From Massilia frigida (GTDB lineage Bacteria; Pseudomonadota; Gammaproteobacteria; Burkholderiales; Burkholderiaceae_D): DNA of 64,000 nucleotides. The stretch's first letter is position 1. Each line of letters starts with the position of its first letter. The DNA is taken from positions 1 through 64,000 of the forward strand of contig NZ_WHJG01000002.1 of the NCBI RefSeq assembly GCF_011682175.1, in the 5' to 3' direction. The notes under the pieces were generated by a model that was given only the letters and a program-made list of their open reading frames with translations, was not told the DNA's origin and made no database searches. A program made the position numbers and the translations under genes. Below are positions 27,907 through 40,542 of the stretch, piece by piece.

Positions 27907-28662
27907 TTATGCCGCCAGGCGCGCGGCGACCATGATGGCCTTCATCTCGCGCACCGCGTTTTCGAAGCCGGCAAACAGCGCATGCGACACGATCGCGTGG
28001 CCGATATTGAGTTCGCCGATATCGGCGATGGCCGCGATGGCCTGCACGTTCTGGTAGTGCAGGCCGTGGCCGGCGTTGACCTTCAGCCCGCGCGAGACGC
28101 CGAAGCGGGCCCCACGCCGGATGCGCTCCAGTTCGTGCGCCAGTTCGCCCTGGCCTGCCTCGGCGTAGCGTCCAGTGTGCAGTTCGATCACCGGCACACC
28201 CATGTCGGCGGCCGCGCCAATCTGCGCTTCGTCGGCGTCGATAAACAGGCTGACGCGAATGCCCTCGCCTTGCAGCTGTTTGACGGCCGCTTCGACTTGC
28301 CGGTAGTAGCGGATCACATCGAGGCCGCCTTCGGTGGTCACTTCCTCGCGCCGCTCGGGCACCAGGCACACATCCTGCGGGCGCACGGAACAGGCGAAAT
28401 CGATCATCTCGCGCGTCACGGCCGCTTCCAGGTTCATGCGCGTCATCAGCTGCGGGCGCAGCGCGATCACATCGGCATCCTTGATATGGCGCCGGTCTTC
28501 GCGCAGGTGCAGGGTGATCACGTCGGCGCCGGCCTGCTCGGCCAGCATGGCCGCGCGCAGCGGGTCCGGATAGACGGTGCCGCGCGCATTGCGCAAGGTC
28601 GCCACATGGTCGATGTTCACGCCCAGGTCGATGACCGGGCCATTCGGTTGGAGGAAGCTCAT
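27907..28662 (-). CDS. pdxJ: Pyridoxine 5'-phosphate synthase
   Basis: A 251-residue TIM-barrel enzyme that makes PNP from 1-deoxyxylulose 5-phosphate and 3-amino-2-oxopropyl phosphate. Recognisable family segments are [28 protein letters not shown] and [12 protein letters not shown], including the catalytic His and Glu. Length is normal. It sits between recO and acpS on the same strand. Confidence 0.95.
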   Translation of the reverse strand: MSFLQPNGPVIDLGVNIDHVATLRNARGTVYPDPLRAAMLAEQAGADVITLHLREDRRHIKDADVIALRPQLMTRMNLEAAVTREMIDFACSVRPQDVCLVPERREEVTTEGGLDVIRYYRQVEAAVKQLQGEGIRVSLFIDADEAQIGAAADMGVPVIELHTGRYAEAGQGELAHELERIRRGARFGVSRGLKVNAGHGLHYQNVQAIAAIADIGELNIGHAIVSHALFAGFENAVREMKAIMVAARLAA

Positions 28663-28696
28663 GATGGTTGCTCGGTTGCTTGGTTGGGTGATGAAT

Positions 28697-29500
28697 CTAT
28701 AACTGCATCAGGTCGATCAGGATCTGGCGCGTGTTCAGGGGTGATCCGCCCAGCTGGTGGGCCAGCAGGAAGCGCATCAGCACCTTGCTCTGCGCCTGCG
28801 TGACAGGGTCGCTGTAATCTTCGCGCTCCATGTCGATCAGCGTCTTGCCGCTCACCGCCGGCCAGCTGTCCGATTCGCGTGCCAGGCGCGCGCCGCGCTC
28901 GGGATCGACCACGTACTCGCCATCCGGTTCGACTTGCGCGCGCGTGCTGGTGCAGCGCGTCAGGTCGGCGGCCACGCCTGTCTCTTTAAGTAAGGCCCGT
29001 TCGAATTTTCGCAAGACGATCGTCGCCGGTTCGTTGTGGGCCAGCTGGTTCAGGGTCGAGACGTAGTGGTCGAACAGGGCTGGATGCGGGTCGTCGCGCG
29101 CGATCAGCTTGACCAGCAGTTCGTTGAGGTAAAAGCCGCACAGCAGCGCGGTCTTCTCCAGAGGGAGCATGCCGCCCACCCACTCGGCGTCGATCAGGGT
29201 GCGCAGTTCGGACTTGCCGCTCCAGGCCGCTTGCAGCGGCTGGAAGGTTTGCAGCACGCCGCGCAGTTTCGACAGCGGCCGCTTGGCGCCCTTGGCGACC
29301 AGGCCCACGCGGCCGAAGTCGCGCGTGAACATGTCGACGATCAGGCTGGTTTCCTTGTAGGGATAACTGTGCAGCACGAACGATGGCTGGCCGCCGACCC
29401 GCTCGCCGCGCTGGGGAACGCGCCGCCTGGCAGGCGCCGGCTGTGGCGGCGCCGCACTCGCCGCTACGGCGACGGTCAGGTCGGCGTCGTTGGTGGGCAT
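28697..29500 (-). CDS. recO: DNA repair protein RecO
   Basis: A 267-residue RecFOR-pathway protein that helps load RecA on SSB-coated DNA. The N-terminal OB fold is marked by [20 protein letters not shown] and [10 protein letters not shown], then the helical core with [15 protein letters not shown]. The first 30 residues are an Ala/Pro-rich, basic extension that looks unstructured. It starts 24 bp after the era stop. Confidence 0.93.
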   Translation of the reverse strand: MPTNDADLTVAVAASAAPPQPAPARRRVPQRGERVGGQPSFVLHSYPYKETSLIVDMFTRDFGRVGLVAKGAKRPLSKLRGVLQTFQPLQAAWSGKSELRTLIDAEWVGGMLPLEKTALLCGFYLNELLVKLIARDDPHPALFDHYVSTLNQLAHNEPATIVLRKFERALLKETGVAADLTRCTSTRAQVEPDGEYVVDPERGARLARESDSWPAVSGKTLIDMEREDYSDPVTQAQSKVLMRFLLAHQLGGSPLNTRQILIDLMQL

Positions 29501-29524
29501 GCGGGTGGCGGGGCTGCTCCGCGC

Positions 29525-30423
<899 letters not shown>

Positions 30424-30427
<4 letters not shown>

Positions 30428-31266
30428 GCTGATTTCGTTTCTGGATGCGGGTGTTGAGGGGTTTTGGCGTCGACCGGCAGCGTGCTGTCGTCGTCGGCGT
30501 CGGGCTCGGCGTCGCTCTGGATGGTGGCGATGCCGGCCAGTTTGAGCTGGGCGGCGCGCGGCTTGGCCTTGCGGCCGGCCGGCGGGGTTTTCAGCAAGGC
30601 TTGCTCGGCCACTTCGAGCGCGAGCTTGGCGGCGGCCTGTTCGCCGGCGCGGCGGCTGCCGCCACGGCCGTAGACCTGGATGCCGAGCTTGGGCACCAGG
30701 CATTCGATCTCGAATTCCTGGCTGTGCGCGGCGCCATGGGTGGCCACCACGTTATAGGTCGGCAGCGAGATTTTTTTACTTTGCAAGAATTCCTGGAGCA
30801 AGGTCTTGGCATCCTTGCCGAGCGTGCGCGGGTCGACCGAGTCGAGAATCGGGATATAGAAGGCGCGGATCACGTCGCGCGCGGCATTGAAGCCGGCGTC
30901 GAGGAAAATCGCGCCCAGCAGCGCTTCGAGGGTGTCGGCCAGGATCGAGGGCCGGCGAAAGCCGCCGGACTTGAGCTCGCCCTCGCCCAGGCGCAGGAAT
31001 TGCGACAATTCCAGCTTCTGGGCGATTTCGTAGAGCGATTGCTGCTTGACCAGGTTGGCGCGCAGGCGCGACAGGTCGCCTTCGTCGATGGCGCTGAAGC
31101 GCTCGTACAGCACCGACGCCACCACACAGTTCAGGATCGAATCGCCGAGGAATTCCAGGCGCTCATTATGCAAACTGCTGTGGCTGCGGTGCGTCAAGGC
31201 TTGCTGCAACAGGCCAGCATCCTGGAACGTATATCCTAAGCGCGTTTGCAATAACTGAAGATTCAT
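30424..31266 (-). CDS. rnc: Ribonuclease III
   Basis: A 280-residue double-strand-specific RNase that processes rRNA and regulatory RNAs. The signature [15 protein letters not shown] is near residue 37; the second acidic site is [17 protein letters not shown] dsRNA-binding domain covers about residues 155-225. The last 50 residues are an additional low-complexity tail ([12 protein letters not shown], then many Asp residues), longer than in E. coli RNase III. The stop overlaps the era start. Confidence 0.95.
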
Positions 31267-31292
31267 GTGTCGGACTTCTTGGTTGGACTGCC

Positions 31293-31700
31293 TTAACGGA
31301 TGGGTTCGGCTGGTTTTTCAGGAATCTTGCCGCTCGGATCGGTGGTGCCGGCGTAATCGATCAGCAGGGTGACATTGGTGATCAGCGGGATGCGCGCGGT
31401 GTAGGCAAACGCGACCTGGGTCTCGCCGGTATCCTTGGTGATGATCAGGTCGGTACCTTTGATGGATTCGATGCGGTTGATGTTGGCATGCTTGTCGAAG
31501 GAAAGCTGGATATCGCGCACCGTCCCCTCGACCTTCTTGGCCGAGACGATGCCGGCCTGGACCGCGCGGTATTCCAGAAAGGTCGGGAAGACTTTCATGG
31601 CAAACATGGCAATAAAAGTAATGATTGCCAGCAAAAAAATCAGGCCCGACAAGGAGACACCCTGCTGTTTCGCCAGATTGACCGGTTTCGATCCGTACAT
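31293..31700 (-). CDS. DUF4845 membrane protein
   Basis: A 135-residue protein with one N-terminal membrane helix ([18 protein letters not shown]) and a periplasmic part. The small pseudopilin-like shape and position between lepB and rnc match the DUF4845 family found here in many betaproteobacteria. The function is not established. It lies 17 bp after lepB and 26 bp before rnc and is probably co-transcribed with them. Confidence 0.85.
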   Translation of the reverse strand: MYGSKPVNLAKQQGVSLSGLIFLLAIITFIAMFAMKVFPTFLEYRAVQAGIVSAKKVEGTVRDIQLSFDKHANINRIESIKGTDLIITKDTGETQVAFAYTARIPLITNVTLLIDYAGTTDPSGKIPEKPAEPIR

Positions 31701-31717
31701 AGTAAATCCCTTTGACG

Positions 31718-32628
31718 TTAGTGAATGCTGCCGATGCGGCCAAGACTGCCCAGGTTCATCCAGACAAAAAACGCCTTGCCCACGATATTCTTATTCGGGA
31801 CGAAGCCCCAATAACGGCTGTCGGAGCTATTGTCCCGATTATCGCCCATCATAAAGTAATTGCCGGGAGGTACGATACAAGTAAATTTATCGACGGTATA
31901 GGTGCAACCTTCCCGGTTCGGGAAGTTCTTGACCTGGTCCAGGTTGTAGACAGCCTTGCCGTCATCGTTGAGGATGCGGTGCTGCACGCCGGTCAGGTCT
32001 TCCGTGTATTGCTTATGGTACACGGGCGACTCGTCGTCGAGAAATTCGGGGAGCGCCGTGTACTTCAGTTCCTGGCCATTCACGGTCAGGCGCTTGTTTT
32101 CATAGATGATTTTATCACCGGGAATGCCGACCACCCGTTTGATGTAATCCTGCGACATATCGTCGGGATACTTGAACACCATCACGTCGCCGCGCTGGGG
32201 ATCGTTGACATCGATGATTTTCTGGTTCAGCACCGGCAGGCGGATGCCGTAGGTGAACTTGTTTACCAGGATCAGGTCGCCGATGACCAGGGTCGGCACC
32301 ATCGAACCCGAGGGAATCTTGAACGGCTCGTACAGGAAGGAGCGCAGGATGAACACCAGCGCGATCACCGGGAAAAAGCTGCCCGAGTATTCGATCCAGG
32401 TCGGCTGGCGCAGGATGGCCGCTTCGATCGACTGGCGGCTGGTGCTGTCGACCTTGATGCCTTCGGCGCTCAGCTTGGCATTGCGCGCGTCGAAGGCGGC
32501 CAGGGCCGCATCGGCCGCGGCACGCCGCTGGCGCGCGAAGTGAAACACATCCAGGCACCAGACGATGCCCGTGATCACCATCAATACGAACAGGATCAGT
32601 GCAAAATTCCCTAAGATAAACTGCAGGT

Positions 32629-32632
<4 letters not shown>
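31718..32632 (-). CDS. lepB: Signal peptidase I
   Basis: A 304-residue leader peptidase that removes signal peptides at the periplasmic face of the inner membrane. It has an N-terminal membrane helix ([15 protein letters not shown]), a cytoplasmic stretch, then a second hydrophobic region. The catalytic Ser is in [10 protein letters not shown] and the Lys in [12 protein letters not shown]; box E is [11 protein letters not shown]. The start overlaps the lepA stop by 4 bp (32632-32629). Confidence 0.96.
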
Positions 32633-34422
<1,790 letters not shown>

Positions 34423-34480
34423 TAATGCAATTCAAAACCAAGTAGGGAAGGACGACATTCGGGATGGTCGCGCGCTCTTT

Positions 34481-34558
34481 GCTGCACCAGCTTGCTGCAC
34501 CAGCTTGCTGCACCAGCTTGCTGCACCAGCTTGCTGCACCAGCTTGCTGTGCCGGCTT
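34481..34558. repeat. 13-bp tandem repeat upstream of lepA
   Basis: Six head-to-tail copies of GCTGCACCAGCTT; the first five are perfect and the sixth has two or three changes. The array lies 59 bp before the lepA ATG, in the leader or promoter region. Each unit contains a short CAGC/GCTG-type inverted repeat. Such a short perfect array is likely to vary in copy number by slippage. Confidence 0.9.
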
Positions 34559-34586
34559 GCCGTAGTGGACGACGCCGCCCCATACG

Positions 34587-34630
34587 AAAAAAGCGCTCCG
34601 TGGGGGGCATGGCTATCCCCAGGCGAGCGC
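34587..34630 (-). terminator. Intrinsic terminator after the grx-like gene
   Basis: On the minus strand, GCGCTCGCCTGGGG pairs with CCCCACGGAGCGC around a GATAGCCATG-type loop, and a run of six T follows. It would end the transcript that carries mucD and the glutaredoxin-like gene before lepA. Confidence 0.7.
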
Positions 34631-34744
34631 CTTATCAAGCGAGAGAAGCTGTCAAGCTCAGGACAGAAGCTATTTCCGACCCCCGCATTTTACCGGATTT
34701 CAGGGTAGAAAGCCGGTCTATTGCCGAATTCCGTGTAAACATTG

Positions 34745-35005
34745 TTAAATCAACACAGGCGATGCCGCCAGGTAGGCGCGCACGGCCGCCTCGTCGAGGA
34801 AGTAGTGGCACAGCTCGGGGGCGGCCGGGTCGCCGAACAGGACCGGCACCAGTTCGTCGAAGCGCTCGACCAGGGCCGGGTCGGCATCGACGTCGATCAC
34901 CTCGACGGCGAAGCGCAGGGTGTCGGTTTGCAGGGCGTTGAGGGCGTCGAGCAGGTCGTCGCACAGGTGGCAGTAACTGCGGGAATACAGGGTGAATCGA
35001 ATCAT
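34745..35005 (-). CDS. Glutaredoxin-family protein
   Basis: An 86-residue thioredoxin-fold protein with a CHLC dithiol motif at residues 12-15, in the context LYSRSYCHLCDDLLDALNAL. It fits the glutaredoxin-like family (DUF836) often found beside lepA in betaproteobacteria. It lacks a signal peptide and should be cytoplasmic. The partner is unknown. It lies 73 bp after mucD and ends just before the terminator at 34587-34630. Confidence 0.8.
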   Translation of the reverse strand: MIRFTLYSRSYCHLCDDLLDALNALQTDTLRFAVEVIDVDADPALVERFDELVPVLFGDPAAPELCHYFLDEAAVRAYLAASPVLI

Positions 35006-35078
35006 GGCATCGCGTTGTTAAAAAGGAAAAACCGGCGGCCAGGGGGCGCCGGCGGGCATGGGCGTTCCAGGGCGTCCC

Positions 35079-36539
35079 TCAGGTCTTGGGATGGATCACC
35101 ACGTACTGGGTGGCATCGTCGCGCCGTACCAGCACCACGGCATTTTTCTTGGTGTCGAGCCGGCCGACCAGGGCATTGAACTGTTTCGCATCCTTGACTT
35201 CGACATTGTTCAGTTGCAGGATCAGGTCGCCCGGGCGCAGGCCGGCGCGCGCCGCCAACGCTTCGCTGGCATCGACCAGCACGCCGGCGTCGATCTGCAA
35301 TTCCTTGCGCTGCGCCTCGCTCAGGTCCGACACGTGCAGGCCCAGCGCGTTCGCGGGCTGGTTCGGGGCCGGCTTTTTGGGGCCGGGCTTGCGCGCGGCC
35401 TTGTCGTCGTCGAGGGTGACGATGCCCACCGTGATCTCTTTTTGCCGGCCCTGGCGCCAGACCGTCACGACAGCCTTGCTGCCCACGGCCGTGGCGCCCA
35501 CCAGGCGCGGCAAATCGCCGCTGCGATCGATTTCCTGGCCGTTGAACTTGAGGATGATGTCGCCGACCTTGATCCCATCCTTGTCGGCCGGACCGCCCGC
35601 CTCCACCCGCACCACTTCGACCCCGCGCGCCTTGTCCAGGCCCAGCGCCTCGGCCACCTCCCTGGTGAGTTCATCGATCTCGACGCCCAGGCGCCCGCGC
35701 GTGACCTTGCCGCTTTTCTTGAGCTGGTCGGCCACGCGCATGACTTCATCGATCGGCACGGCAAAGGAAATGCCGTTATAGCCACCGGACAAGGTGGCGA
35801 TCTGGGAGTTGATGCCGATCACCTCCCCGCGCATATTGATCAGGGGGCCGCCCGAGTTGCCGGGATTGACCGCCACATCGCTCTGGATCAGCGGCAGGTA
35901 ATCGCCGGTATCGCGCGACTTGGCCGAAATGATGCCGGCCGTGACGGTATTGTTCAAATTAAACGGCGAGCCGATCGCGATCACCCATTCGCCGACGCGG
36001 ATCTTGCCGGAGTCACCGATGGTCAGGCTGGGCAGTTGCTGGGCGTCGAGCTTGAGCAGGGCCACGTCGGAACGCTTGTCGGAGCCGAGTACCCTGGCCT
36101 TGAATTCGCGCCGGTCGGTCAGGGTGACCAGCACTTCGTCGGCACCGTCGACCACATGGGCGTTGGTGAGCACATAGCCGTCGGCCGACATGAGAAAGCC
36201 GGAACCGACGCCGCGCTGCACTTCATCTTCCTGGGACGGGGCCGGCAGCGGCGGCTGGGGCGCGCGCCGCCCGCGCGGGTCCTGGGCGCCATGGTAGCGG
36301 CGCAGCAGGTCGAGCAATTCATCCTCGGTCGGGGCGCGCTCGCCGGGCTTGAGTTTTTCGGTGGTGCGGATGTCGACCACCGCCGGCCCCACCTTGTCGA
36401 TCAGGTCGGTGAAATCGGGCAAGCCAGTCACCAGCGGCACCCCCACCGGGGCGGCGCCGCCAGCCTGCGGGACGGCGCCCAGGGCGGCAGCGGCGATGAA
36501 CAAAGCGGAGAAGAGCTTGCTGCCAGCGGAAAGTGTCAT
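35079..36539 (-). CDS. mucD: Periplasmic serine protease of the DegP/MucD family
   Basis: A 486-residue Do-type protease. It has an N-terminal signal peptide (FSALFIAAAALGAVPQAGGA), a trypsin-like domain with the triad His in LTNAHVVDGA, Asp in RSDVALLK and Ser in NPGNSGGPL, and two PDZ domains. It degrades or refolds damaged envelope proteins. The position after rpoE and rseA is that of mucD. The gap to rseA (298 bp) is filled by tandem repeats where rseB would be expected. Confidence 0.93.
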   Translation of the reverse strand: MTLSAGSKLFSALFIAAAALGAVPQAGGAAPVGVPLVTGLPDFTDLIDKVGPAVVDIRTTEKLKPGERAPTEDELLDLLRRYHGAQDPRGRRAPQPPLPAPSQEDEVQRGVGSGFLMSADGYVLTNAHVVDGADEVLVTLTDRREFKARVLGSDKRSDVALLKLDAQQLPSLTIGDSGKIRVGEWVIAIGSPFNLNNTVTAGIISAKSRDTGDYLPLIQSDVAVNPGNSGGPLINMRGEVIGINSQIATLSGGYNGISFAVPIDEVMRVADQLKKSGKVTRGRLGVEIDELTREVAEALGLDKARGVEVVRVEAGGPADKDGIKVGDIILKFNGQEIDRSGDLPRLVGATAVGSKAVVTVWRQGRQKEITVGIVTLDDDKAARKPGPKKPAPNQPANALGLHVSDLSEAQRKELQIDAGVLVDASEALAARAGLRPGDLILQLNNVEVKDAKQFNALVGRLDTKKNAVVLVRRDDATQYVVIHPKT

Positions 36540-36690
36540 GGTGGTCGGATAGGGGGAATCGGATAAAGATTGACGTTATGGTAAGCCAAAACGCCAACCT
36601 TGTCGCGGCGGGTGTCGGCCGCCGGTCCGCCGCCGCGTGGTTTGCCTGAAAACGCCGCCGTGGGGCCAGGTCTCGACCGAAACGCCATGG

Positions 36691-36774
36691 CGGGCGCCGT
36701 AGCGGACGCCGTAGCGGGCGCCGTAGCGGACGCCGTAGCGGGCGCCGTAGCGGACGCCGTAGCGGACGCCGCTT
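36691..36774. repeat. 12-bp tandem repeat between rseA and mucD
   Basis: Seven units of 12 bp, alternating CGGGCGCCGTAG and CGGACGCCGTAG so that the array is really a 24-bp dimer repeated three times plus one. The last unit ends differently (CGCTT). It lies in the 298-bp space between the rseA stop and the mucD start. Confidence 0.9.
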
Positions 36775-36837
36775 GCGGCGCCATCGGCCGGCGCGGGCGG
36801 CATGCAAGGCAAGGCTGGCCGGGTTGCTGCGATAGAA

Positions 36838-37437
36838 TCAGGACACCGAGGCGATGGCCGGCTTGGCCGCGCTGACCGCCTTGGGATCGGCCATGCCATC
36901 GGCCATGCCATCGGCCATGCCATCGGCCATGCCATCGGCCATGCCATCGGCCATGCCATCGGCCGCGCCATCGGCCTTGGCATCCCGAGTGGCGCTCACA
37001 CCGTCTGGCTGCGGTTCGGTGATGGCCTCGCTCACCGGTTCCGCGACAGCGATCGCGTCCGGGGCATCGGGGGCGTCGCTGCCGCTCACGGGGATGGCGG
37101 CATCGGCCACCGCCGCCTCGCTGATGCCGGTCACCGGCCCGGCCGCACCGGCGGCCACGGCGGGCGGTGCGCGCCGCGCCAGGGCCGCGCTCGATGCGCG
37201 CAGCACGCGCTTGCCGGGCGGCGGCTCGGCTGCCAGGCGCGCCGCCAGTTTGCTGGCGAAGTCCCCGGACAAGGCGGGCCCGCCCGGATCGCGCATGGCG
37301 TCTCGGATGCGGTGGTAAAGGTCCCACGCGTGCTGGCCCTCGACCGAATGCAGGGCCGCGTCAGGCAAGGTGGACGGCGACAGTTCGTGGTCGCTGAACG
37401 CCGAGATCTGCTCCCGGACTTTTTTCGGGGTGTCCAT
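36838..37437 (-). CDS. rseA: RseA-like anti-sigma-E factor with an aberrant C-terminus
   Basis: About 199 residues. The N-terminal 65 residues fit the cytoplasmic sigma-E-binding domain (REQISAFSDHELSPSTLPDA, HAWDLYHRIRDAMRD). Normal RseA then has a membrane helix and a periplasmic part that binds RseB. Here the next stretch is Ala/Pro/Asp-rich with charged residues and no helix hydrophobic enough to span the membrane. The C-terminus is a six-fold GMAD repeat followed by a short tail. I chose ATG 37437 (GGA 8 bp upstream); 37449 is possible. The protein may be a soluble or degenerate anti-sigma factor. Confidence 0.75.
   Translation of the reverse strand: MDTPKKVREQISAFSDHELSPSTLPDAALHSVEGQHAWDLYHRIRDAMRDPGGPALSGDFASKLAARLAAEPPPGKRVLRASSAALARRAPPAVAAGAAGPVTGISEAAVADAAIPVSGSDAPDAPDAIAVAEPVSEAITEPQPDGVSATRDAKADGAADGMADGMADGMADGMADGMADGMADPKAVSAAKPAIASVS
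36889..36984. repeat. 12-bp tandem repeat inside the 3' end of rseA
   Basis: Six perfect copies of GGCCATGCCATC (36889-36960) followed by two diverged ones. On the coding strand each unit is four codons giving Asp-Gly-Met-Ala, so copy-number change keeps the frame. It lies about 115 bp from the separate 12-bp array at 36691-36774. Confidence 0.92.
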
Positions 37438-37500
37438 CAGTATTTCCATCACTGTTGAGTGTGACCAAAAGTTAACCGATTAGAGCGATCATCGCTACGT

Positions 37501-38103
37501 TTAACGTCGTTTGTCAACCGGCATGTCGAGTAAAGGCCTCAACTTTTCCGCAATCACTTCGCGCGCCCGGAAAATCCGGCTACGCACCGTGCCGATGGGA
37601 CATGACATGACTTCCGCTATTTCCTCGTAGCTCAACCCTTCAATTTCGCGCAGGACAATCGCATTCCGCAATTCGTGCGGCAGCGCCTCCATCGCGGCAT
37701 TGACCGTATAAGCGATCTGCTTGCTTGCCAACACCGATTCCGGGGTGTTGATGTCACGCAAGCTGTCCGCATCGTCAAACGCTTCGGCGCGCTCCGCATC
37801 CGACTCGGTCGACGTCGGTGCGCGCCTGCCCTGGGTGACGAGAAAATTCTTCGCCGTATTGATTCCGATCCTGTACAGCCAGGTATAGAAAGCGGAATCC
37901 CCCCTGAAATGCCGCAAGGCCCGATACGCCTTGATGAATGTTTCCTGTACCACGTCCTCGGCCTCGGCCGGATCATGCACCAGGCGCGACACAAGCCGCA
38001 TCAGCCTGCGCTGATATTTGCTGACCAGCAGGTCGAACGCCTGCCTGTCGCCAGCCTGGACGCGCTCAACCAGCAGTTGATCACACTCGCGTTCTGTCGT
38101 CAC
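37501..38103 (-). CDS. rpoE: ECF sigma factor RpoE (sigma-E)
   Basis: A 200-residue group-4 sigma factor for envelope stress. Region 2 has EDVVQETFIKAYRALRHFRG and YTWLYRIGINTAKNFL; region 4 has LPHELRNAIVLREIEGLSYE and GTVRSRIFRAREVI. I chose GTG 38103, preceded by AGAGGGCAGG, over a GTG 39 bp upstream, because the shorter protein starts like other RpoE proteins. A sigma-E promoter lies 44 bp upstream. rseA follows after a 63-bp gap. Confidence 0.93.
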   Translation of the reverse strand: MTTERECDQLLVERVQAGDRQAFDLLVSKYQRRLMRLVSRLVHDPAEAEDVVQETFIKAYRALRHFRGDSAFYTWLYRIGINTAKNFLVTQGRRAPTSTESDAERAEAFDDADSLRDINTPESVLASKQIAYTVNAAMEALPHELRNAIVLREIEGLSYEEIAEVMSCPIGTVRSRIFRAREVIAEKLRPLLDMPVDKRR

Positions 38104-38146
38104 TGACCCTGCCCTCTTGGCTGCAGCAGCGGCCCGTCCCACTGTC

Positions 38147-38174
38147 TATAGAGTTGGCCGCTTGCAATAAGTTC
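38147..38174 (-). promoter_or_regulatory. Sigma-E type promoter of rpoE
   Basis: On the minus strand GAACTT (38174-38169) and TCTATA (38152-38147) are separated by exactly 16 bp. This fits the sigma-E consensus GAACTT-N16-TCtga. Transcription would start around 38140, about 40 nt before the rpoE GTG, and would give positive autoregulation. The minus-35 box overlaps the last codon of the upstream gene. Confidence 0.7.
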
Positions 38175-38670
38175 AAAGTATTTTGTTATTTCCGACAAAT
38201 TTATTGTCCCGCCCGGCAATGGCCCTGAGGGCCACCGACAACATCCGGAATTGCTCGCGGGCCAAACTGTCCGGCCAGATGAGCAGCACACTGACGAGCT
38301 TGCCACCGGGTGAGCCCAGCAGCAGGAGCAGGCTGTGCGGCCAGAGAGTCGATCCGGGAAGCAATTGCAGCACATCCGCCCGGGCCGGTACTGCGCCCAA
38401 GCTCTGTTGTACCGTCAGGCGAATCTCGCCGAGTCCAGAAATATCAATCCTGCGCCGCATTTCCCCCTGTGCCGATGCCCTGCATGCAAGCATTGCTGCC
38501 AAGGCGCAAGCCCCAGCGCACAATGCCGGCAAAACGCTGGCCGCGCCAATGCCCGCTGCCCAGCGCCAGACGAGCGCAAGAGCAACGGCCAGATTGAGCG
38601 CGGCATAGCCCAGCAAAACCAGACGCAAGGAACGCGACGGCCTGATGCAGGCGGAAACCGCAATCGACAT
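38173..38670 (-). CDS. YgfX-like membrane protein
   Basis: A protein of about 165 residues. Two hydrophobic helices occur near the N-terminus (RLVLLGYAALNLAVALALVW and ASVLPALCAGACALAAMLAC), then a soluble domain with SLLLLLGSPGGKLVSVLLIW. Topology and size resemble the YgfX/CptA-like family. Its place between fabF and rpoE is common for uncharacterised proteins in this group. I chose ATG 38670, since the sequence MSIAVSACIRPSRSLRL looks like a natural start; the frame is open to a GTG at 38766. Role unknown. Confidence 0.55.
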   Translation of the reverse strand: MSIAVSACIRPSRSLRLVLLGYAALNLAVALALVWRWAAGIGAASVLPALCAGACALAAMLACRASAQGEMRRRIDISGLGEIRLTVQQSLGAVPARADVLQLLPGSTLWPHSLLLLLGSPGGKLVSVLLIWPDSLAREQFRMLSVALRAIAGRDNKFVGNNKIL

Positions 38671-38850
38671 AATCAGTAGGAAAGGTGCTGCGGGGCGCCA
38701 GTGCGTGATGGTGCACTGGGCAAATCGGACCCCGGCGAGAGCCGCCGGCGTTTCATCGACGCCCACACTTGAGACAAGTGCGGACGCCGAAAGTTCATGC
38801 TACGACGCGAAAATTTTCCTGCGCGTCATTGCACCAAGGATTTTCCTGGC

Positions 38851-40098
38851 TCAGGCCTTGCCGAAAACCAAGGTACCGTTGGTGCCGCCGAAGCCGAACG
38901 AGTTCTTCACCGCGATGTCGATCTTCATTTCGCGCGCCGTGTTGGCGCAGAAGTCCAGGTCGCAAGCGGGATCCTGGTTGAAGAGGTTGATCGTCGGCGG
39001 CGAGATCTGGTGATGCATCGCCAGCACCGTGAACACCGCTTCCAGGCCGCCGGCGCCGCCCAGCAGGTGGCCGGTCATCGACTTGGTCGAGTTCACCACC
39101 AGCTTGCCGGCGTGCGCGCCGAAGGTCTTTTTCAGCCCCTGCACTTCGGCCACGTCGCCCTGCGGGGTCGAGGTGCCGTGCGCGTTGACATAATTGACCT
39201 GGTCGGCATTGATGCCGGCATTGCTCAGGGCCGACTGCATGCAGCGGCTGGCGCCACTGCCGTCTTCGACCGGTGACGTCATGTGGTAGGCGTCGGCACT
39301 CATGCCGAAGCCCAGCAGTTCGGCGTAGATTTTCGCGCCGCGCGCCTTGGCGTGCTCGTACTCTTCGAGCACCATCACGCCGGCACCTTCGCCCAGCACG
39401 AAGCCGTCGCGGTCGCGCTCCCAGGGACGCGAGGCGGTGGCCGGATCGTCGTTGCGCGAGGATAGCGCGCGTGCCGAGGCGAAACCGCCCAGGCCCAGCG
39501 GCGAAATGGTCGCTTCGGCACCGCCGGCAATCATCACGTCGGCATCGCCGTACTCGATCAGGCGGCCAGCCGCGCCGATGCTGTGCAGGCCGGTGGTGCA
39601 GGCCGTCACGATGGCCAGGTTCGGACCGCGCAAGCCGTACTTGATCGACAGGTTGCCCGAAATCATGTTAATGATCGAGGCCGGTACGAAAAAGGGCGAA
39701 ATGCGGCGCGGGCCGCGCTTGGCGTAATCTTCCTTGGTGTCTTCGATCAGCGGCAAGCCGCCGATGCCGGAACCGATGATGACCCCGATGCGCTCGGCAT
39801 TTTCTTCGGTGACGACCAGTCCGCAATCCTGCATTGCCTGGATACCCGCCGCCATGCCGTAATGGATAAACGTATCCATGTGGCGTGCATCCTTGGCAGG
39901 GATGTAATCCTCGATATTGAAACCCTTGACTTCGCCCGCGAAGTGGGTCGAAAAAGGCTGCGCATCAAACCTGGTGATGTTGGCAATGCCCGACTTGCCG
40001 GCCAGTGCCGCGCTCCACGTCTCGGCAACCGTGTTGCCGATTGGTGAAACGCAGCCCAGCCCGGTGATGACGACACGACGATTTCGTGAACGGCTCAA
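38851..40098 (-). CDS. fabF: 3-oxoacyl-ACP synthase II
   Basis: A 415-residue elongating ketosynthase of fatty-acid synthesis. The active Cys is in [12 protein letters not shown] and the two His are in [11 protein letters not shown] and [11 protein letters not shown]. Length and the closing [13 protein letters not shown] are typical. It follows acpP by 27 bp in the fab cluster. Confidence 0.96.
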   Translation of the reverse strand: MSRSRNRRVVITGLGCVSPIGNTVAETWSAALAGKSGIANITRFDAQPFSTHFAGEVKGFNIEDYIPAKDARHMDTFIHYGMAAGIQAMQDCGLVVTEENAERIGVIIGSGIGGLPLIEDTKEDYAKRGPRRISPFFVPASIINMISGNLSIKYGLRGPNLAIVTACTTGLHSIGAAGRLIEYGDADVMIAGGAEATISPLGLGGFASARALSSRNDDPATASRPWERDRDGFVLGEGAGVMVLEEYEHAKARGAKIYAELLGFGMSADAYHMTSPVEDGSGASRCMQSALSNAGINADQVNYVNAHGTSTPQGDVAEVQGLKKTFGAHAGKLVVNSTKSMTGHLLGGAGGLEAVFTVLAMHHQISPPTINLFNQDPACDLDFCANTAREMKIDIAVKNSFGFGGTNGTLVFGKA

Positions 40099-40125
40099 GC
40101 GATTCTCCCGAGAAAATTGTAAAAC

Positions 40126-40365
40126 TTAGGCCTTGACGTGCGCCGTAGCGTAGTCGATTGCCTGTTTCACGGTGGTGATCTTTTCAGCTTGTTCGTCAGG
40201 GATTTCCATTTCGAATTCGTCTTCCAGTGCCATCACCAGTTCGACGGTGTCGAGGGAATCCGCACCGAGGTCGTCAACGAACGAAGATTCGATTTTGATG
40301 TCTACTTCTGCAACGCCCAGTTGCTCAGCGACGATTTTTTTAACGCGTTGTTCGATATCCGACAT
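40126..40365 (-). CDS. acpP: Acyl carrier protein
   Basis: A 79-residue acidic carrier protein. The phosphopantetheine serine lies in [12 protein letters not shown]. It serves the fatty-acid enzymes encoded around it and is the substrate of AcpS. There is a 177-bp gap on its upstream side (fabG), which may carry its own promoter. Confidence 0.97.
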   Translation of the reverse strand: MSDIEQRVKKIVAEQLGVAEVDIKIESSFVDDLGADSLDTVELVMALEDEFEMEIPDEQAEKITTVKQAIDYATAHVKA

Positions 40366-40542
40366 GTTATGGCTCCATTGTGTGTGTTACGGAAAGTGCG
40401 CGCATTTTATCAGGTTTGCGCGGTGAAAAACTAATTTCGGTGTCTGCCGCAAATTCCACCGAACGTACTGCTAAATGACGAGAATTTCCTTTATCTGATC
40501 CGTGCGCAGGGCCGCAAATGGGATCAGGCAAAGCACTCCACA

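Noticed and set aside
34481-36984. Tandem repeats as CRISPR arrays
   Set aside because: Units of 12-13 bp are directly adjacent with no spacers, and no cas genes are present.
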